The notes under the pieces: generated by a model
What the model saw: only the letters and a program-made list of their open reading frames with translations
Told to the model about the DNA's origin: nothing
Database searches by the model: none
Position numbers and translations under genes: made by a program
Source: Kingella potus
Lineage (GTDB): Bacteria; Pseudomonadota; Gammaproteobacteria; Burkholderiales; Neisseriaceae
NCBI RefSeq assembly: GCF_900451175.1
Contig: NZ_UGJJ01000002.1
Location: 558,001-622,000 of the forward strand
Reading direction: 5' to 3'
Length of the DNA: 64,000 bases
Shown here: positions 32,235-41,624 of the stretch, in pieces
How positions within the stretch are numbered: position 1 is the first letter of the stretch
Layout: every line of letters begins with the position of its first letter

Positions 32235-33668
32235 TCAGTTGGCCTGCGCTGCGGATTCGGCGGTGTGCCGTTTCATGCCGCCGCCGAGGGCTTTGTAGAG
32301 GTCGGCCATGTTTTCGAGGCGGGTGAGTTGGTTGGCGAGCAGGGCGGTGTCGGCGGAGTAGCTGCTGCGTTCGGCATCGAGCAGGTCGAGCGCGCTGGAC
32401 ACGCCGTGTTTGTAGCGCAGGCTGATCAGGCGGAGCTGGTCGGCGTAGGCTTTGCTCTGCCGCGCGTTGGCCTGATAGGTTTTGTCGAGCTGTTCGCGGG
32501 CGACGAGTGCGTCGGATACGTCGCGGAACGCGCCCTGTACGGCGGCTTCGTAATTGACAACCTGTATTTCTTTGCGGATTTTGGCGGCGTTGAGGCTGCC
32601 TTTGAGGCTGCCCCATGTGAAGATGGGGATGTTGATGCTGGGGGCGAATGCCCAGGTGCCGTTGCCTGCTTTGAAGAGGTTGTTCAGCTCGTTGGAGGCG
32701 GTGCCGACGCTGCCGGTGAGGCTGATGCTGGGAAAGAAGGCGGCGCGGGCCGCGCCGATGTTGGCATCGGCCTGTTTGAGGGCGTGTTCGGCGGCGCGGA
32801 TGTCGGGGCGGTTGAGCAGCACTTCGGAGGTGAGGCCGGCGGGCAGGCGGGAAACGGCAAACTGTTTGTCCAGCGGCAGGCCTGCGGGCAGATCGTCGGG
32901 TATGGGCCGGTTGATGAGGACGGCTATGGCGTTGCGCGCCTGCTCGCGGCTTTGCACGGCGGATTCGTAGGAGGCTTTGGCCGCTTCGATCAGGGCTTCC
33001 TGCTGGCGCAGGTCCACGGCGGAAATCACGCCGGCTTTGTGTTTGATTTGGCTGAGGCGGTAGGTCTGCTCGCGGCTTTTGAGCACTTTCTGCGCCAGTG
33101 CCATGGCTTCTTCGGCATAACGCTGGTTGAAGTAGGCTTTGGCTACGGCGGCAACGATGGCGAGGTGGGCGGAGTCGCGGGCGGCGGTGCTGTTGAAGTA
33201 GCCTTCGAGGGCGGCCTGTTTGTTGCTGCGGGCTTTGCCGAAGAGGTCGAGTTCGTAGGCGGATACGCCGAGGCCGACGCTGTACGATTCGGAGATGACT
33301 CCGCGTCCCGTGCCGTTGAGATCGCCTGCGCTACGCTGGCGGGTGCCGCTGCCGGTTGCGCCCAGAGAAGGGAAGAGGGCGGCGCGGCTGATGCGGTATT
33401 GTTCGCGCATGGCTTCGGCGTTGAGGGCGGCGGTGCGCAGGTCGGTGTTGCGCTCGAGCGCGGTTTCGATCAGGCGGTGCAGGCGCGGGTCGGCGAAGTA
33501 GTCCTGCCAACCGAGGTCGGCGGCGCGGATGCCGCTTTGCGCTTTGTCGTAGCCGAAGGTTTCGGGTACGGCAACTTTCGGCTCGCTGTATTTGGGAATC
33601 ATGGTGCAGGCCGACAGGAGGAGGGCGGCGGCGATTGCGCCAAGGGGGAATGTAGTCTGTTTTTTCAT
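32235..33668 (-). CDS. mtrE: outer-membrane efflux channel MtrE (TolC/OprM family)
   Basis: Lipoprotein outer-membrane channel of 477 residues: signal peptide with lipobox L-S-A-C at about 18-21, then two repeats of the efflux outer-membrane protein fold with long coiled-coil helices. It forms the trimeric exit duct of the MtrCDE pump. It is the last gene of the mtrCDE operon, 70 bases after mtrD; that gap contains an inverted uptake-sequence pair (33690-33726). The last residues A-A-Q-A-N meet a further uptake sequence. Confidence 0.93.
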   Translation of the reverse strand: MKKQTTFPLGAIAAALLLSACTMIPKYSEPKVAVPETFGYDKAQSGIRAADLGWQDYFADPRLHRLIETALERNTDLRTAALNAEAMREQYRISRAALFPSLGATGSGTRQRSAGDLNGTGRGVISESYSVGLGVSAYELDLFGKARSNKQAALEGYFNSTAARDSAHLAIVAAVAKAYFNQRYAEEAMALAQKVLKSREQTYRLSQIKHKAGVISAVDLRQQEALIEAAKASYESAVQSREQARNAIAVLINRPIPDDLPAGLPLDKQFAVSRLPAGLTSEVLLNRPDIRAAEHALKQADANIGAARAAFFPSISLTGSVGTASNELNNLFKAGNGTWAFAPSINIPIFTWGSLKGSLNAAKIRKEIQVVNYEAAVQGAFRDVSDALVAREQLDKTYQANARQSKAYADQLRLISLRYKHGVSSALDLLDAERSSYSADTALLANQLTRLENMADLYKALGGGMKRHTAESAAQAN

Positions 33669-33689
33669 AATCTGTTTCCTTGATGGTTT

Positions 33690-33727
33690 TCAGACGGCCT
33701 GTTCTGCTGCACAGAGGCCGTCTGAAA
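33690..33727 (-). terminator. uptake-sequence hairpin between mtrD and mtrE
   Basis: TTTTCAGACGGCCT and AGGCCGTCTGAAA are inverted with a 12-base loop in the 70-base mtrD-mtrE gap. With no T run it may act as a partial terminator or RNA processing/stability element that sets mtrE levels. Confidence 0.45.
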
Positions 33728-33738
33728 GATGCCGTCGT

Positions 33739-36700
33739 TTAGGCGGTGCGGCCGGTTTGCGTTTCGTGCGGCGGCTCTGCGTGCGGCGTTTTGCCTTTGA
33801 AGAGTTTGCGCACGAATACATAGAACAGCGGCACGAGGAACACCGACAGGATGGTGCCGACCAGCATACCCGAAAGCACGGTGGTGCCGATGGCCCTCTG
33901 GCTGGCCGAGCTTGCGCCGGAGGCGAAAAACAGCGGCACCACGCCCAGGATAAAGGCGAAGGAGGTCATGAGAATCGGGCGGAAGCGCAGGTGGGCGGCC
34001 TGTAAGGCGGCTTTTACCGCGTCCATGCCCTGTTCTTGCAGGTCTTTGGCAAACTCGATAATCAGAATGGCGTTTTTCGCGCTCAAACCGATCACGGTAA
34101 TCATGCCGACCTTGAAGTAGATGTCGTTGAGATACTGCGGCGGCACGCCGAAGAGGGCCAGGAAGCCGTTGCGGCCGGTTACGCCCAACACGATGCCGAG
34201 GAAGCCCAGCGGCACAACAAGGATGACGGCCAGCGGAATCGACCAGCTTTCATACAGCGCAGCCAACACGAGGAACACGGCGAGAATGGCCAGGCCGTAA
34301 ACCAGATAGGTTTGCGAGCCGCCTTTGACTTCTTCGCGCGATTGTCCCGCCCATTCGAGGCTGTAGCCGCCTTCGAGTTCGTTGACCATGCGCTGCGCTT
34401 CGGCCATGACCTGGCCGGTGGAGTAGCCCGTGGCGGCCGCGCCTTCGATTTTCATCGCCGGATAGCCGTTGAAACGTATGCTCTGCTGCATACCGTTTTC
34501 CCATTTCGCGCTCACGAAAGTAGAAAGCGGTACGGCTGCGCCCGATGAATTGGGCACGGTCAGCGCGAGGATGTCTTCGGGCTGCATACGCGAAGCCGCA
34601 TCGGCCTGCACGATTACGCGCTGCAAGCGGCCGTTGTTGGGGAAGTCGTTGATATACGAAGAACTCAACGCAGTGGCTAACACGGTGCGCACGGCGGAGA
34701 AGTCGATGCCCTGCGCGGCGGCTGCGGCGCGGTCGATTTCGAGCTTGAGCTGCGGCGCGTCTTCCAGGCCGGAGGCGCGCACGTTGGATGCGTCAAACAT
34801 CGGGCTTTGGCGCATTTTGCCGATCAGCTCGTTGCGCTTGGCCAACAGGGCGGCGTGGCCGCTGTTGTTGCGGTCTTGCAGATACATTTCGAAGCCCGAA
34901 CTCGAACCCAACTCCCTGATGGCGGGCGGGTTGATGGCGAGGGCGAAGCCGTCTTTGACGCTGCCCATCAGCGCGCCGGTGATTTTGCCCGCCACGGCGG
35001 CGGAGCCGCTGGCCGGATCGCTGCGCTCTGCCCAGTCTTTCAGCGTGATAAAGCCGAAGCCCATGTTCTGGCCCGAGCCGGCAAAGCTAAAGCCCGATAC
35101 GGTAAGGTAGGTATCGACTTCGGGCATGTTTTGCAACACGCCGTCCACCACTTTCATGGTTTCGTCGGTGCGCTCTTTGGTGGCGCCTGCGGGGAGCTGC
35201 ACCATCATCATCAGGCTGCCCTGGTCTTCCTGCGGCAGGAAAGATGTGGGGATGTTGCGGTAGAGCAGACCGGCCACGCCGGCCAGTGCCAGATACACCG
35301 CAATCATCGGCGCCCCGCGTTTCATCAGCTTGGCCACCCAGCCTTCGTAGCCGTGCGTGCCTTTGCTGAATGTGCGGTTAAACCAGCCGAAAAAGCCTTT
35401 TTTCTCGACATGGTGGCCTTTGGGAATCGGCTTGAGCAGCGTGGCGCACAATGCGGGCGTGAGCGAGAGGGCGAAGAAGGCGGAGAAGCCGATGGCAATC
35501 GCCATGGTGGCGGCAAACTGGGTAAAGATTTTGCCCTGTGCGCCCGAGAAAAACAGCAGCGGCACAAACACGGACACCAATACGGCGGTAATGCCGATGA
35601 CCGCGCCGGAAATCTGCGACATGGCTTTTTTGGTGGCTTCTTTGGGCGGCAGCCCTTCTTCAGACATGATGCGTTCGACGTTTTCCACCACCACAATCGC
35701 GTCGTCCACCACAATACCGATCACCAATACCATGGCAAACATGGTCAATACGTTGATCGACATACCCAGATATTGCAGGCAGGCAAACGCGCCCAGCAGC
35801 GAAATCGGCACGACGATGGTGGGAATCAGCGTGTAGCGGAAGTTTTGCAGGAACAAATACATCACGATAAACACCAGCACAATCGCCTCAAGCAGCGTGT
35901 GCACCACTTTTTCAATCGAGATGGATACGAATTTCGAGGAGTCGTAGGGTGCGCTCCATTCCATACCGGCAGGGAAGAAGCGTTTGAGTTCGTCCATACG
36001 CGCCCGCACGGCGGTGGCAGTGGCCATCGCATTGCCCTTGTTCGACAGCATCACGGCCATGCCCACGGCAGGCTTGCCTTTGAGTTTGGTGGCGGTGGAG
36101 TAGTCTTGGCTGCCCAACTCGATTTTGGCCACGTCTTTCAGGTACACGTTGGAGCCGTTGGTGTTGGCGCGCACGATGATGTTGCCAAACTGCTCGGCGG
36201 TGGAGAGCTGGCCTTCGGCGGAGATGGTGGCGAAAATGGTTTGGCCGGCCACGTTGGGGAGATCGCCGATCGAACCGGCGGAAATCTGCACGTTTTGCGC
36301 CGAAATCGCCGCGTTCACTTCGGCTACAGAGAGATTGTAGTTTTGCAGCTTTTTCGGATCGATCCACACGCGCATCGCCCGTTGCGAACCGAAGATACGC
36401 GCCGCGCCTACGCCTTCGACGCGCTGGATTTCGGGTTTGATGTTGCGCTCGACATAGTCGGCGATTTCCTCGGTGCTCATGCTTTCGGACGACATCATGA
36501 GTACCATCAGGAAGTTGGAGCGCGATTTGGACACGGTTACGCCGTTTTGCTGCACTGTGGCCGGCAGTTGCGACAATACTTCCGAGAGCTTGTTCTGCAC
36601 TTCGACTTGGGCGAAATTCTCGTCGGTTTCCGGCGTAAACGTCAGCGTAACCGAACCGGAGCCGCTGCTGTCGGCATCGGTGGACATATAGTCCAAACCT

Positions 36701-36918
36701 TCCACGCCGTTCATATTGCGCTCGATCACGGACAGCACGCTGTCTTCCATCACCTGCGCCGACGCGCCCGGATAGGCGGCGGAGAGGCTGATGGTGGGCG
36801 CACCCACGCTCGGATACTGCGACACCGGCAGGTTGTTGATGCCGATAATGCCCGCCAGAATGACGAATATCGCGATTACCCACGCGAAAATGGGGCGGTC
36901 GATAAAAAACTTAGCCAT
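33739..36918 (-). CDS. mtrD: RND multidrug efflux transporter MtrD
   Basis: Inner-membrane proton/drug antiporter of 1059 residues, HAE1 family. The proton-relay pair is in V-V-D-D-A-I-V-V-V-E-N (Asp406-Asp407 region), with twelve membrane helices and two large periplasmic loops (about 40-330 and 560-870). With MtrC and MtrE it exports hydrophobic drugs, bile salts, fatty acids and antimicrobial peptides. It starts 12 bases after the mtrC stop. Length is near that of gonococcal MtrD (about 1067). Confidence 0.95.
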   Translation of the reverse strand: MAKFFIDRPIFAWVIAIFVILAGIIGINNLPVSQYPSVGAPTISLSAAYPGASAQVMEDSVLSVIERNMNGVEGLDYMSTDADSSGSGSVTLTFTPETDENFAQVEVQNKLSEVLSQLPATVQQNGVTVSKSRSNFLMVLMMSSESMSTEEIADYVERNIKPEIQRVEGVGAARIFGSQRAMRVWIDPKKLQNYNLSVAEVNAAISAQNVQISAGSIGDLPNVAGQTIFATISAEGQLSTAEQFGNIIVRANTNGSNVYLKDVAKIELGSQDYSTATKLKGKPAVGMAVMLSNKGNAMATATAVRARMDELKRFFPAGMEWSAPYDSSKFVSISIEKVVHTLLEAIVLVFIVMYLFLQNFRYTLIPTIVVPISLLGAFACLQYLGMSINVLTMFAMVLVIGIVVDDAIVVVENVERIMSEEGLPPKEATKKAMSQISGAVIGITAVLVSVFVPLLFFSGAQGKIFTQFAATMAIAIGFSAFFALSLTPALCATLLKPIPKGHHVEKKGFFGWFNRTFSKGTHGYEGWVAKLMKRGAPMIAVYLALAGVAGLLYRNIPTSFLPQEDQGSLMMMVQLPAGATKERTDETMKVVDGVLQNMPEVDTYLTVSGFSFAGSGQNMGFGFITLKDWAERSDPASGSAAVAGKITGALMGSVKDGFALAINPPAIRELGSSSGFEMYLQDRNNSGHAALLAKRNELIGKMRQSPMFDASNVRASGLEDAPQLKLEIDRAAAAAQGIDFSAVRTVLATALSSSYINDFPNNGRLQRVIVQADAASRMQPEDILALTVPNSSGAAVPLSTFVSAKWENGMQQSIRFNGYPAMKIEGAAATGYSTGQVMAEAQRMVNELEGGYSLEWAGQSREEVKGGSQTYLVYGLAILAVFLVLAALYESWSIPLAVILVVPLGFLGIVLGVTGRNGFLALFGVPPQYLNDIYFKVGMITVIGLSAKNAILIIEFAKDLQEQGMDAVKAALQAAHLRFRPILMTSFAFILGVVPLFFASGASSASQRAIGTTVLSGMLVGTILSVFLVPLFYVFVRKLFKGKTPHAEPPHETQTGRTA

Positions 36919-36930
36919 GTGCGGATTTCC

Positions 36931-38271
36931 TTATTTGGCGGCGGAGGCGGCAGATGCGGAGCCCGCTTCGGAGGCCGTCTGAACGCCGGGCTGCGCGGCG
37001 GAAGCGGCCTGCTGCGGCGCGGAGGCGTTCTGTTCCGCCGCCTGTGCGGCAGCGGCGGGTGCGGCGGCGTTTTCAGACGGCCTCACCCATTCTTTGGGCG
37101 CAACTTTTTTCGAGCCGGTTTGCGCCCCCATCATGGCGGCGATGGTCGTACCGGCCACCACCACGCGGTCGCCCGCTTTGAGGCCGTCTGAAACAATCCA
37201 GTTGCCGCCCTGCTGCGCGGCCACGCTTACCACGCGCGGCTCGAGTTCGCTCTGCGCATTCACCACCATCACCGTATCTTTGGCACCGCGCGTAACCGCC
37301 TGCTGCGGCACGACAAAGGCATTGGGCACGGCCGACTGGCTCATCACCGCGCGGACATACAGGTTGGGCAGCAGCACGTTTTCGGGATTGGGCACCACCA
37401 CGCGCAGCTTCACCTGCCCCGTGGTTTCGCTCACCGTGGGGTCGGCAAACATAAGCTGCCCTTTGTGGGCATAGGCGGAGCCGTCTTCCAGCAGAATGTC
37501 CACTTCGATGCGGCCGTTTGCCGCCGCCATCTTGCCTTCGCTGATTTGGCGGCGCAGCTTCATGATTTCCACGGCCGACTGGGTAACGTTGGCATACATC
37601 GGATCGGTCTGCGTGATGGTGGCCATCGCAGTTGCGTCGCCCGAGGACACCAGCGCGCCTTCGGACACGTTCGACTGGCCGATAAAGCCGGAAATCGGTG
37701 CGCTCACGCGGGAATAGTTCACATTGATCTGCGCCGAGCGGATGGCGGCTTTGGCGGCTTTCACCGATGCGTCGGCGGAACGTTTCGCGCTGATTGCGGC
37801 ATCAAATTCCTGCTTGCTGATTGCGTCGGCCTCCACCAGCGGGCGGTAGCGCGACACATCGGCATTGGCTTTGGCCAGCGCGGCTTCGGCCGAAGCGAGC
37901 TGCGCGCGCGCGCTTTCCAGCGAGGCGGTGTAGCTTGCGTCTTCAAGCTGGTAGAGCGGCTGGCCTTCGCGCACAAACGTACCTTCCTGGAACAGACGGC
38001 GTTTCACAATGCCGCCCACCTGCGGGCGTACGGCTGCGGAGCGCACCGCTTCCAAGCGGCCGGGAAGCTCCACCGTGAGCGCGACATCCTGCGGCTGCAC
38101 GGTTACCACCTCCACCGCAGGGGCGGGAGGCTGCTGCTGCGCGGCCGCGCCGCCTTCCTGTGCCGCGCCTTGTCCGCCTTCGGCGGCTGCGCCGCCCTGT
38201 CCGCCGCAGGCTGCCAGAGCCAGCGATACGGCTGCGGCCGAAGCCGCCAGATGCCACGTTCTGCGTGTCAT
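36931..38271 (-). CDS. mtrC: efflux periplasmic adaptor MtrC (membrane fusion protein)
   Basis: Lipoprotein adaptor of 446 residues: signal peptide with L-A-A-C lipobox at about 18-21, a glycine/alanine/glutamine-rich linker (about 22-50), then biotinyl-lipoyl and alpha-hairpin domains (G-G-I-V-K-R-R-L-F near 88-96). The C-terminal tail (about 400-446) is alanine-rich and includes R-P-S-E-N encoded by an uptake sequence. First gene of the operon; the start at 38271 (M-T-R-R-T-W-H) gives a correct signal peptide. It is controlled by the divergent mtrR. Confidence 0.93.
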   Translation of the reverse strand: MTRRTWHLAASAAAVSLALAACGGQGGAAAEGGQGAAQEGGAAAQQQPPAPAVEVVTVQPQDVALTVELPGRLEAVRSAAVRPQVGGIVKRRLFQEGTFVREGQPLYQLEDASYTASLESARAQLASAEAALAKANADVSRYRPLVEADAISKQEFDAAISAKRSADASVKAAKAAIRSAQINVNYSRVSAPISGFIGQSNVSEGALVSSGDATAMATITQTDPMYANVTQSAVEIMKLRRQISEGKMAAANGRIEVDILLEDGSAYAHKGQLMFADPTVSETTGQVKLRVVVPNPENVLLPNLYVRAVMSQSAVPNAFVVPQQAVTRGAKDTVMVVNAQSELEPRVVSVAAQQGGNWIVSDGLKAGDRVVVAGTTIAAMMGAQTGSKKVAPKEWVRPSENAAAPAAAAQAAEQNASAPQQAASAAQPGVQTASEAGSASAASAAK

Positions 38272-38392
38272 ATTGCTATCCTTTTTTTCTGAAAAACACC
38301 AAACAAAAATGCAAAAAATCAAACCTGTGCAGGCCGTCTGAAAACGTTCAGACGGCCTGTCGGATGCTGCAAACCAAATAAATTCGGGGCGA

Positions 38393-38436
38393 ATTATACA
38401 TACAGTCTTGAATGTAAGAAAGTTAAAAAATATAAT
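38393..38436. promoter_or_regulatory. divergent mtrC/mtrR promoter with AcrR-like operator
   Basis: On the plus strand TTGAAT (38408-38413), 17 bases and TATAAT (38431-38436) form the mtrR promoter. On the minus strand a TATAAT (complement of 38393-38398) serves mtrC. Between them, 38397-38418 reads TACATACA then TGAATGTAAG, an imperfect palindrome very like the AcrR/TtgR operators (TACATACA...TGAATGTATGTA). It covers the mtrR -35 and touches the mtrC -10, so one bound repressor could block both genes. Confidence 0.7.
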
Positions 38437-38481
38437 GCCGTCCTAATCTTTACAATTACATAACGTTTCACGATACAGGCC

Positions 38482-39153
38482 ATGCGAAAAACCAAAGAAG
38501 AAGCACAGAAAACCCGCGAGCAGCTTATGCAGTCCGCCCTCGACACCTTTCTCGAACACGGTGTCGCCCGCACCTCGCTGGCCGCCATCGCCCGCAATGC
38601 CGGCGTAACGCGCGGTGCGCTCTACTGGCATTTCAAAAACAAGGAAGATCTGTTTGAAGCCCTGTTTGAAAAAATCTTTCTTGCCTGCCGCGCCTCGCTT
38701 TCAGACGGCCTCGGGGAACACGACGGGCAGGGGCTGCACCGTATGCTTTGCGGCATGTTCGACCGCATCCGCTATGACGACACCCACCGCAAGCTGTTTA
38801 CCATCATCCACCTCAAATGCGAGTTCACCGAAGAAACCCGCGCCGTATTCGATGTGAAGAAAAAATACATCGGCCTGTGGGAAGAGCAGCTCCGAGGTCT
38901 GATCCGAAGCTGTACGGAGCGCGGCGAGCTGCCGCAGGCCATCGATCCCGACCTGGCCGTTTTCTATCTGCACACCGTTATCGACGGCCTGGCCGGCATC
39001 TGGTTTTGCGAGCCCGAAGCCGACTTTTCCGCCTTCGTGCAGCCTGTTATCGACAGTGCGGTATACACCCTGCGCCACAGCCCCCATCTGCTGCGGCCGT
39101 CTGAAAAACACCCTGCCCGCCACAGCCTCCCCGCCACGGAAACCGCCCTATGA
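38482..39153 (+). CDS. mtrR: TetR-family repressor MtrR
   Basis: TetR/AcrR-type repressor of 223 residues. The N-terminal helix-turn-helix (about 12-58) includes T-S-L-A-A-I-A-R-N-A-G-V-T-R-G-A-L-Y-W-H-F-type spacing seen in the family; the remainder is the ligand-binding/dimer domain. It is expected to repress mtrCDE through the operator at 38397-38418. The tail beyond residue 205 contains R-P-S-E-K encoded by an uptake sequence. Its stop overlaps the next gene's start (ATGA), linking it to a siderophore-interacting protein. Confidence 0.92.
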   Translation: MRKTKEEAQKTREQLMQSALDTFLEHGVARTSLAAIARNAGVTRGALYWHFKNKEDLFEALFEKIFLACRASLSDGLGEHDGQGLHRMLCGMFDRIRYDDTHRKLFTIIHLKCEFTEETRAVFDVKKKYIGLWEEQLRGLIRSCTERGELPQAIDPDLAVFYLHTVIDGLAGIWFCEPEADFSAFVQPVIDSAVYTLRHSPHLLRPSEKHPARHSLPATETAL

Positions 39154-39965
39154 ACCACGCCGCCCGCCCCCGCCTTGTCCGCGTCCTCTCCGCCGAAACC
39201 GTCGGCCGCCACACCCGCCGCATCTTCTTCACCTCGCCCGAGCTGGCCGATTATCCCTGCGACGGCGCGGGTGTGCCGTTCAAGCTCCTGCTGCCGCACA
39301 GCGGCCAAAGCGAGCCGAAAATGCCCGACCGTTTTGCCAACGGCCGCCCGCAATGGGACAGGCCGTCTGAAAAACCCATATCGCGCACCTACACCGTGCG
39401 CCGTTTCGACCGCGCAGCCCGCATCCTGACCGTGGATTTCGTCCTCCACGGCGACAACGGCCCCGCCGCCGCCTTCGCCGCGCAGGCCGCGCCCGGCCAA
39501 ACCGTCGGCATCACCGCCCCCAAACGCGGCACCCTGCTCAAGCCCGCCGCCGAATACCTGATGGCGGGCGACCTCACCGCCCTGCCCGCCATCGCCGCCA
39601 TGCTGGAAGAACTCGCGCAGCAGTCTCCCGCCGCGCGGGGCAAAGTCCTGCTGCTGCTGCCCGAAGCCGCCGACCTGCCCGAGCTTGTCCGCCCGGCCGG
39701 CATTGAAATCCTGCCCTTTTTCGGCGGCAGCGGACAAAACCCCGCCATCGCCGCCGCCGTGTCCCAATCCCGCCCCGCAGGCGGCGACTGCTACGTTTGG
39801 TTTGCCGCCGAAGCCGCCCTCGTTGCCGCCCTGCGCCCCATCGCACGCCAAGACTGGGGGCTGCCGCCCGCCCGCTGCTACGCCGTGCCCTACTGGCGGC
39901 AGGGCGAGGCCGAAGAGGCCTACCACGAGCAACGCCACGCCTTCGTAGACAACGACGCGCCCTAG
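39150..39965 (+). CDS. siderophore-interacting protein (ViuB/SIP-type ferric reductase)
   Basis: A 271-residue FAD-dependent NAD(P)H ferric-siderophore reductase. The FAD-binding R-T-Y-T-V-R-R-F is near 77-84 and the family's D-F-V-L-H-G-D-N-G-P-A near 93-103; the C-terminal half is the NAD(P)H-binding part ending in a Y-W-R-Q-G-E helix. It would release iron from imported siderophores in the cytoplasm. It overlaps mtrR by 4 bases and so is probably co-transcribed with the repressor. Confidence 0.85.
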   Translation: MNHAARPRLVRVLSAETVGRHTRRIFFTSPELADYPCDGAGVPFKLLLPHSGQSEPKMPDRFANGRPQWDRPSEKPISRTYTVRRFDRAARILTVDFVLHGDNGPAAAFAAQAAPGQTVGITAPKRGTLLKPAAEYLMAGDLTALPAIAAMLEELAQQSPAARGKVLLLLPEAADLPELVRPAGIEILPFFGGSGQNPAIAAAVSQSRPAGGDCYVWFAAEAALVAALRPIARQDWGLPPARCYAVPYWRQGEAEEAYHEQRHAFVDNDAP

Positions 39966-40429
39966 CCTGCGGCCGTCTGCATATTTGTCGGTGCGCAAAG
40001 ATAAGAGGCCGTCTGAAAATTAGTTTTCAGACGGCCTGCCGTTTTTCATCCGTAACGAATCCAAAACAGAATCCGCGCTACCGGCCCTCTCAGATTTTCA
40101 AAGCAGGGTGTGCCGCCCCGGCGACACACGCGTTCCGCGATTCCCGACAGAGGCCGTCTGAAAAAACAAAACCGCGTGCGCGGCCGCGCCACACACCCTA
40201 CAACAATCCGGTAGGGTGTGCCGCCCAAAGGCGGCGCAAGCGTTCCTTGCATAAATAAAATGCCGCAAGGAATCTGCACACTTTCCGAGACAAAACCGCG
40301 TGCGCGGCCGCGCCACACGTACTACGCAGCGGCATGGGCAAAAGCCCGTGCCGCACCTGCCCGGCCGTTTTCAGACGGCCTCGAATAACGGTACAATCCG
40401 CGCCCCTGCAAACCGAACGGAAACCTGTC
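39966..40429. repeat. 464-base gap with repeats and the parA promoter
   Basis: No gene is visible. It contains an uptake hairpin (about 40008-40037), four palindromic repeats (about 40105-40137, 40170-40200, 40211-40245, 40290-40325) with single uptake sequences between, and a -10-like TACAAT at 40392-40397 for parA, 33 bases before its ATG and directly after an inverted uptake sequence. Confidence 0.75.
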
Positions 40430-41206
40430 ATGAGCGCGTACATCACCGCCGTTGCCAACCAGAAAGGCGGCGTGGGCAAAACCACCACCGCCGTCAACCT
40501 TGCCGCCTCGCTGGCGGCGGCCGGACAGCGCGTGCTGGTGGTCGATCTCGACCCGCAGGGCAATGCCACCACCGGCAGCGGCGTGGACAAAACCGCCATC
40601 GCCAAAGGCGTTTACCATGTTTTGCTGGGCGAGGCGGCCGTGGGCGAAGCCGTCAGCCGCAGCCCGGGCGGCGGCTACGGCGTGCTGGCGGCCAACCGCG
40701 CATTGGCCGGCGCGGAAATCGAGCTGGTGCAGGAGATTGCCCGCGAAATGCGTTTGAAAAACGCCCTGGCCGAAGTGGCGGACGATTACGACTTCATCAT
40801 CATCGACTGCCCGCCCACGCTCACGCTGCTCACGCTCAACGGCCTGGTGGCCGCCGACGGCGTGATTGTGCCGATGGTGTGCGAATACTACGCCCTCGAA
40901 GGCATTTCCGACTTAGTGGCCACCGTGCGCAAAATCCGCCAGGCGGTGAACCCCGGGCTGGACATCCTCGGCATCGTGCGCACTATGTTCGACAAACGCA
41001 GCCGGCTGGCGGTGGAAGTGGGCGAACAGCTTGCCCGCCATTTCGGCAGCAAGCTGTTCGACACCACCATCCCGCGCAACATCCGTCTGGCCGAAGCCCC
41101 CAGCCACGGTATGCCCGCGCTGGCCTACGACGCGAAGGCCAAAGGCACGCTGGCCTATCAGGCTTTGGCGGCCGAAGTGGCGGCGCGGGCGGGCAAGGCC
41201 GTCTGA
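40430..41206 (+). CDS. parA: ParA/Soj-type chromosome partitioning ATPase
   Basis: A 258-residue ParA ATPase with the deviant Walker A K-G-G-V-G-K-T-T-T near 12-20, D-L-D-P-Q-G-N near 41-47 and I-I-D-C-P-P near 122-127. It moves ParB-parS complexes apart during chromosome segregation. The start at 40430 (M-S-A-Y-I) has protein-like continuation. The last residues G-K-A-V and the TGA stop are supplied by an uptake sequence whose inverted partner makes a terminator. parB lies 9 kb away at 50114 and is not in the same operon. Confidence 0.92.
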   Translation: MSAYITAVANQKGGVGKTTTAVNLAASLAAAGQRVLVVDLDPQGNATTGSGVDKTAIAKGVYHVLLGEAAVGEAVSRSPGGGYGVLAANRALAGAEIELVQEIAREMRLKNALAEVADDYDFIIIDCPPTLTLLTLNGLVAADGVIVPMVCEYYALEGISDLVATVRKIRQAVNPGLDILGIVRTMFDKRSRLAVEVGEQLARHFGSKLFDTTIPRNIRLAEAPSHGMPALAYDAKAKGTLAYQALAAEVAARAGKAV

Positions 41207-41227
41207 AAACCGCTTTTCAGACGGCCT
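41193..41227 (+). terminator. uptake-sequence hairpin overlapping the parA stop
   Basis: AGGCCGTCTGAAAA (containing the TGA stop) and TTTTCAGACGGCCT are inverted with a short CCGC loop. Confidence 0.75.
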
Positions 41228-41624
41228 CTGCGGTTAGGGTAGGGTGCCGCCTAAGCGGCGCACGTGTTTTCTGAATGCCGCAGGAAATCCTTCTGCTTTC
41301 CGCAAGACCGCATCCGTGTGCATCGTAAACGACACGCCCTGCACGGCGGCACAAACAACAGGCCGTCTGAAAACCGCATTTTCAGACGGCCTTTCGTTTT
41401 CCGCCCACAGCAAATCCAAAGTAGCGTATGCCGCCCAAAGGCGGCGCACGCGTTCCTTGTGTTGTCAGGAAACGCCGCAAGGAAACCGCGTATTTCAGCA
41501 AGACCGCATCCGCCGCGCCGTATACGGCACCCTGCACGGCGGCACAAACAGCAGGCCGTCTGAAAACGCGGTTTTCAGACGGCCTGCTATAATCCGCACT
41601 TTCGTTTTTTTGCCGGATTCCGCC
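41228..41624. repeat. gap with repeats and the dnaE promoter
   Basis: About 400 bases without a gene; the dnaE frame is open upstream but codes only for repeats. Two blocks, each a palindromic repeat (about 41238-41268 and 41424-41460), a GTATACGGCACCCTGC-type segment and an uptake hairpin (41362-41395 and 41554-41586), look like a tandem duplication of about 190 bases. A TATAAT at 41588-41593 directly follows the second hairpin and probably serves dnaE. Confidence 0.7.

Noticed and set aside
34807..37191. 794-codon plus-strand frame opposite mtrD
   Set aside because: Histidine- and glycine-rich antisense shadow of MtrD.
41244..41624. N-terminal extension of DnaE by 127 codons
   Set aside because: It is translation of palindromic repeats and uptake hairpins upstream of the -10 element; DnaE proteins begin near the ATG at 41625.
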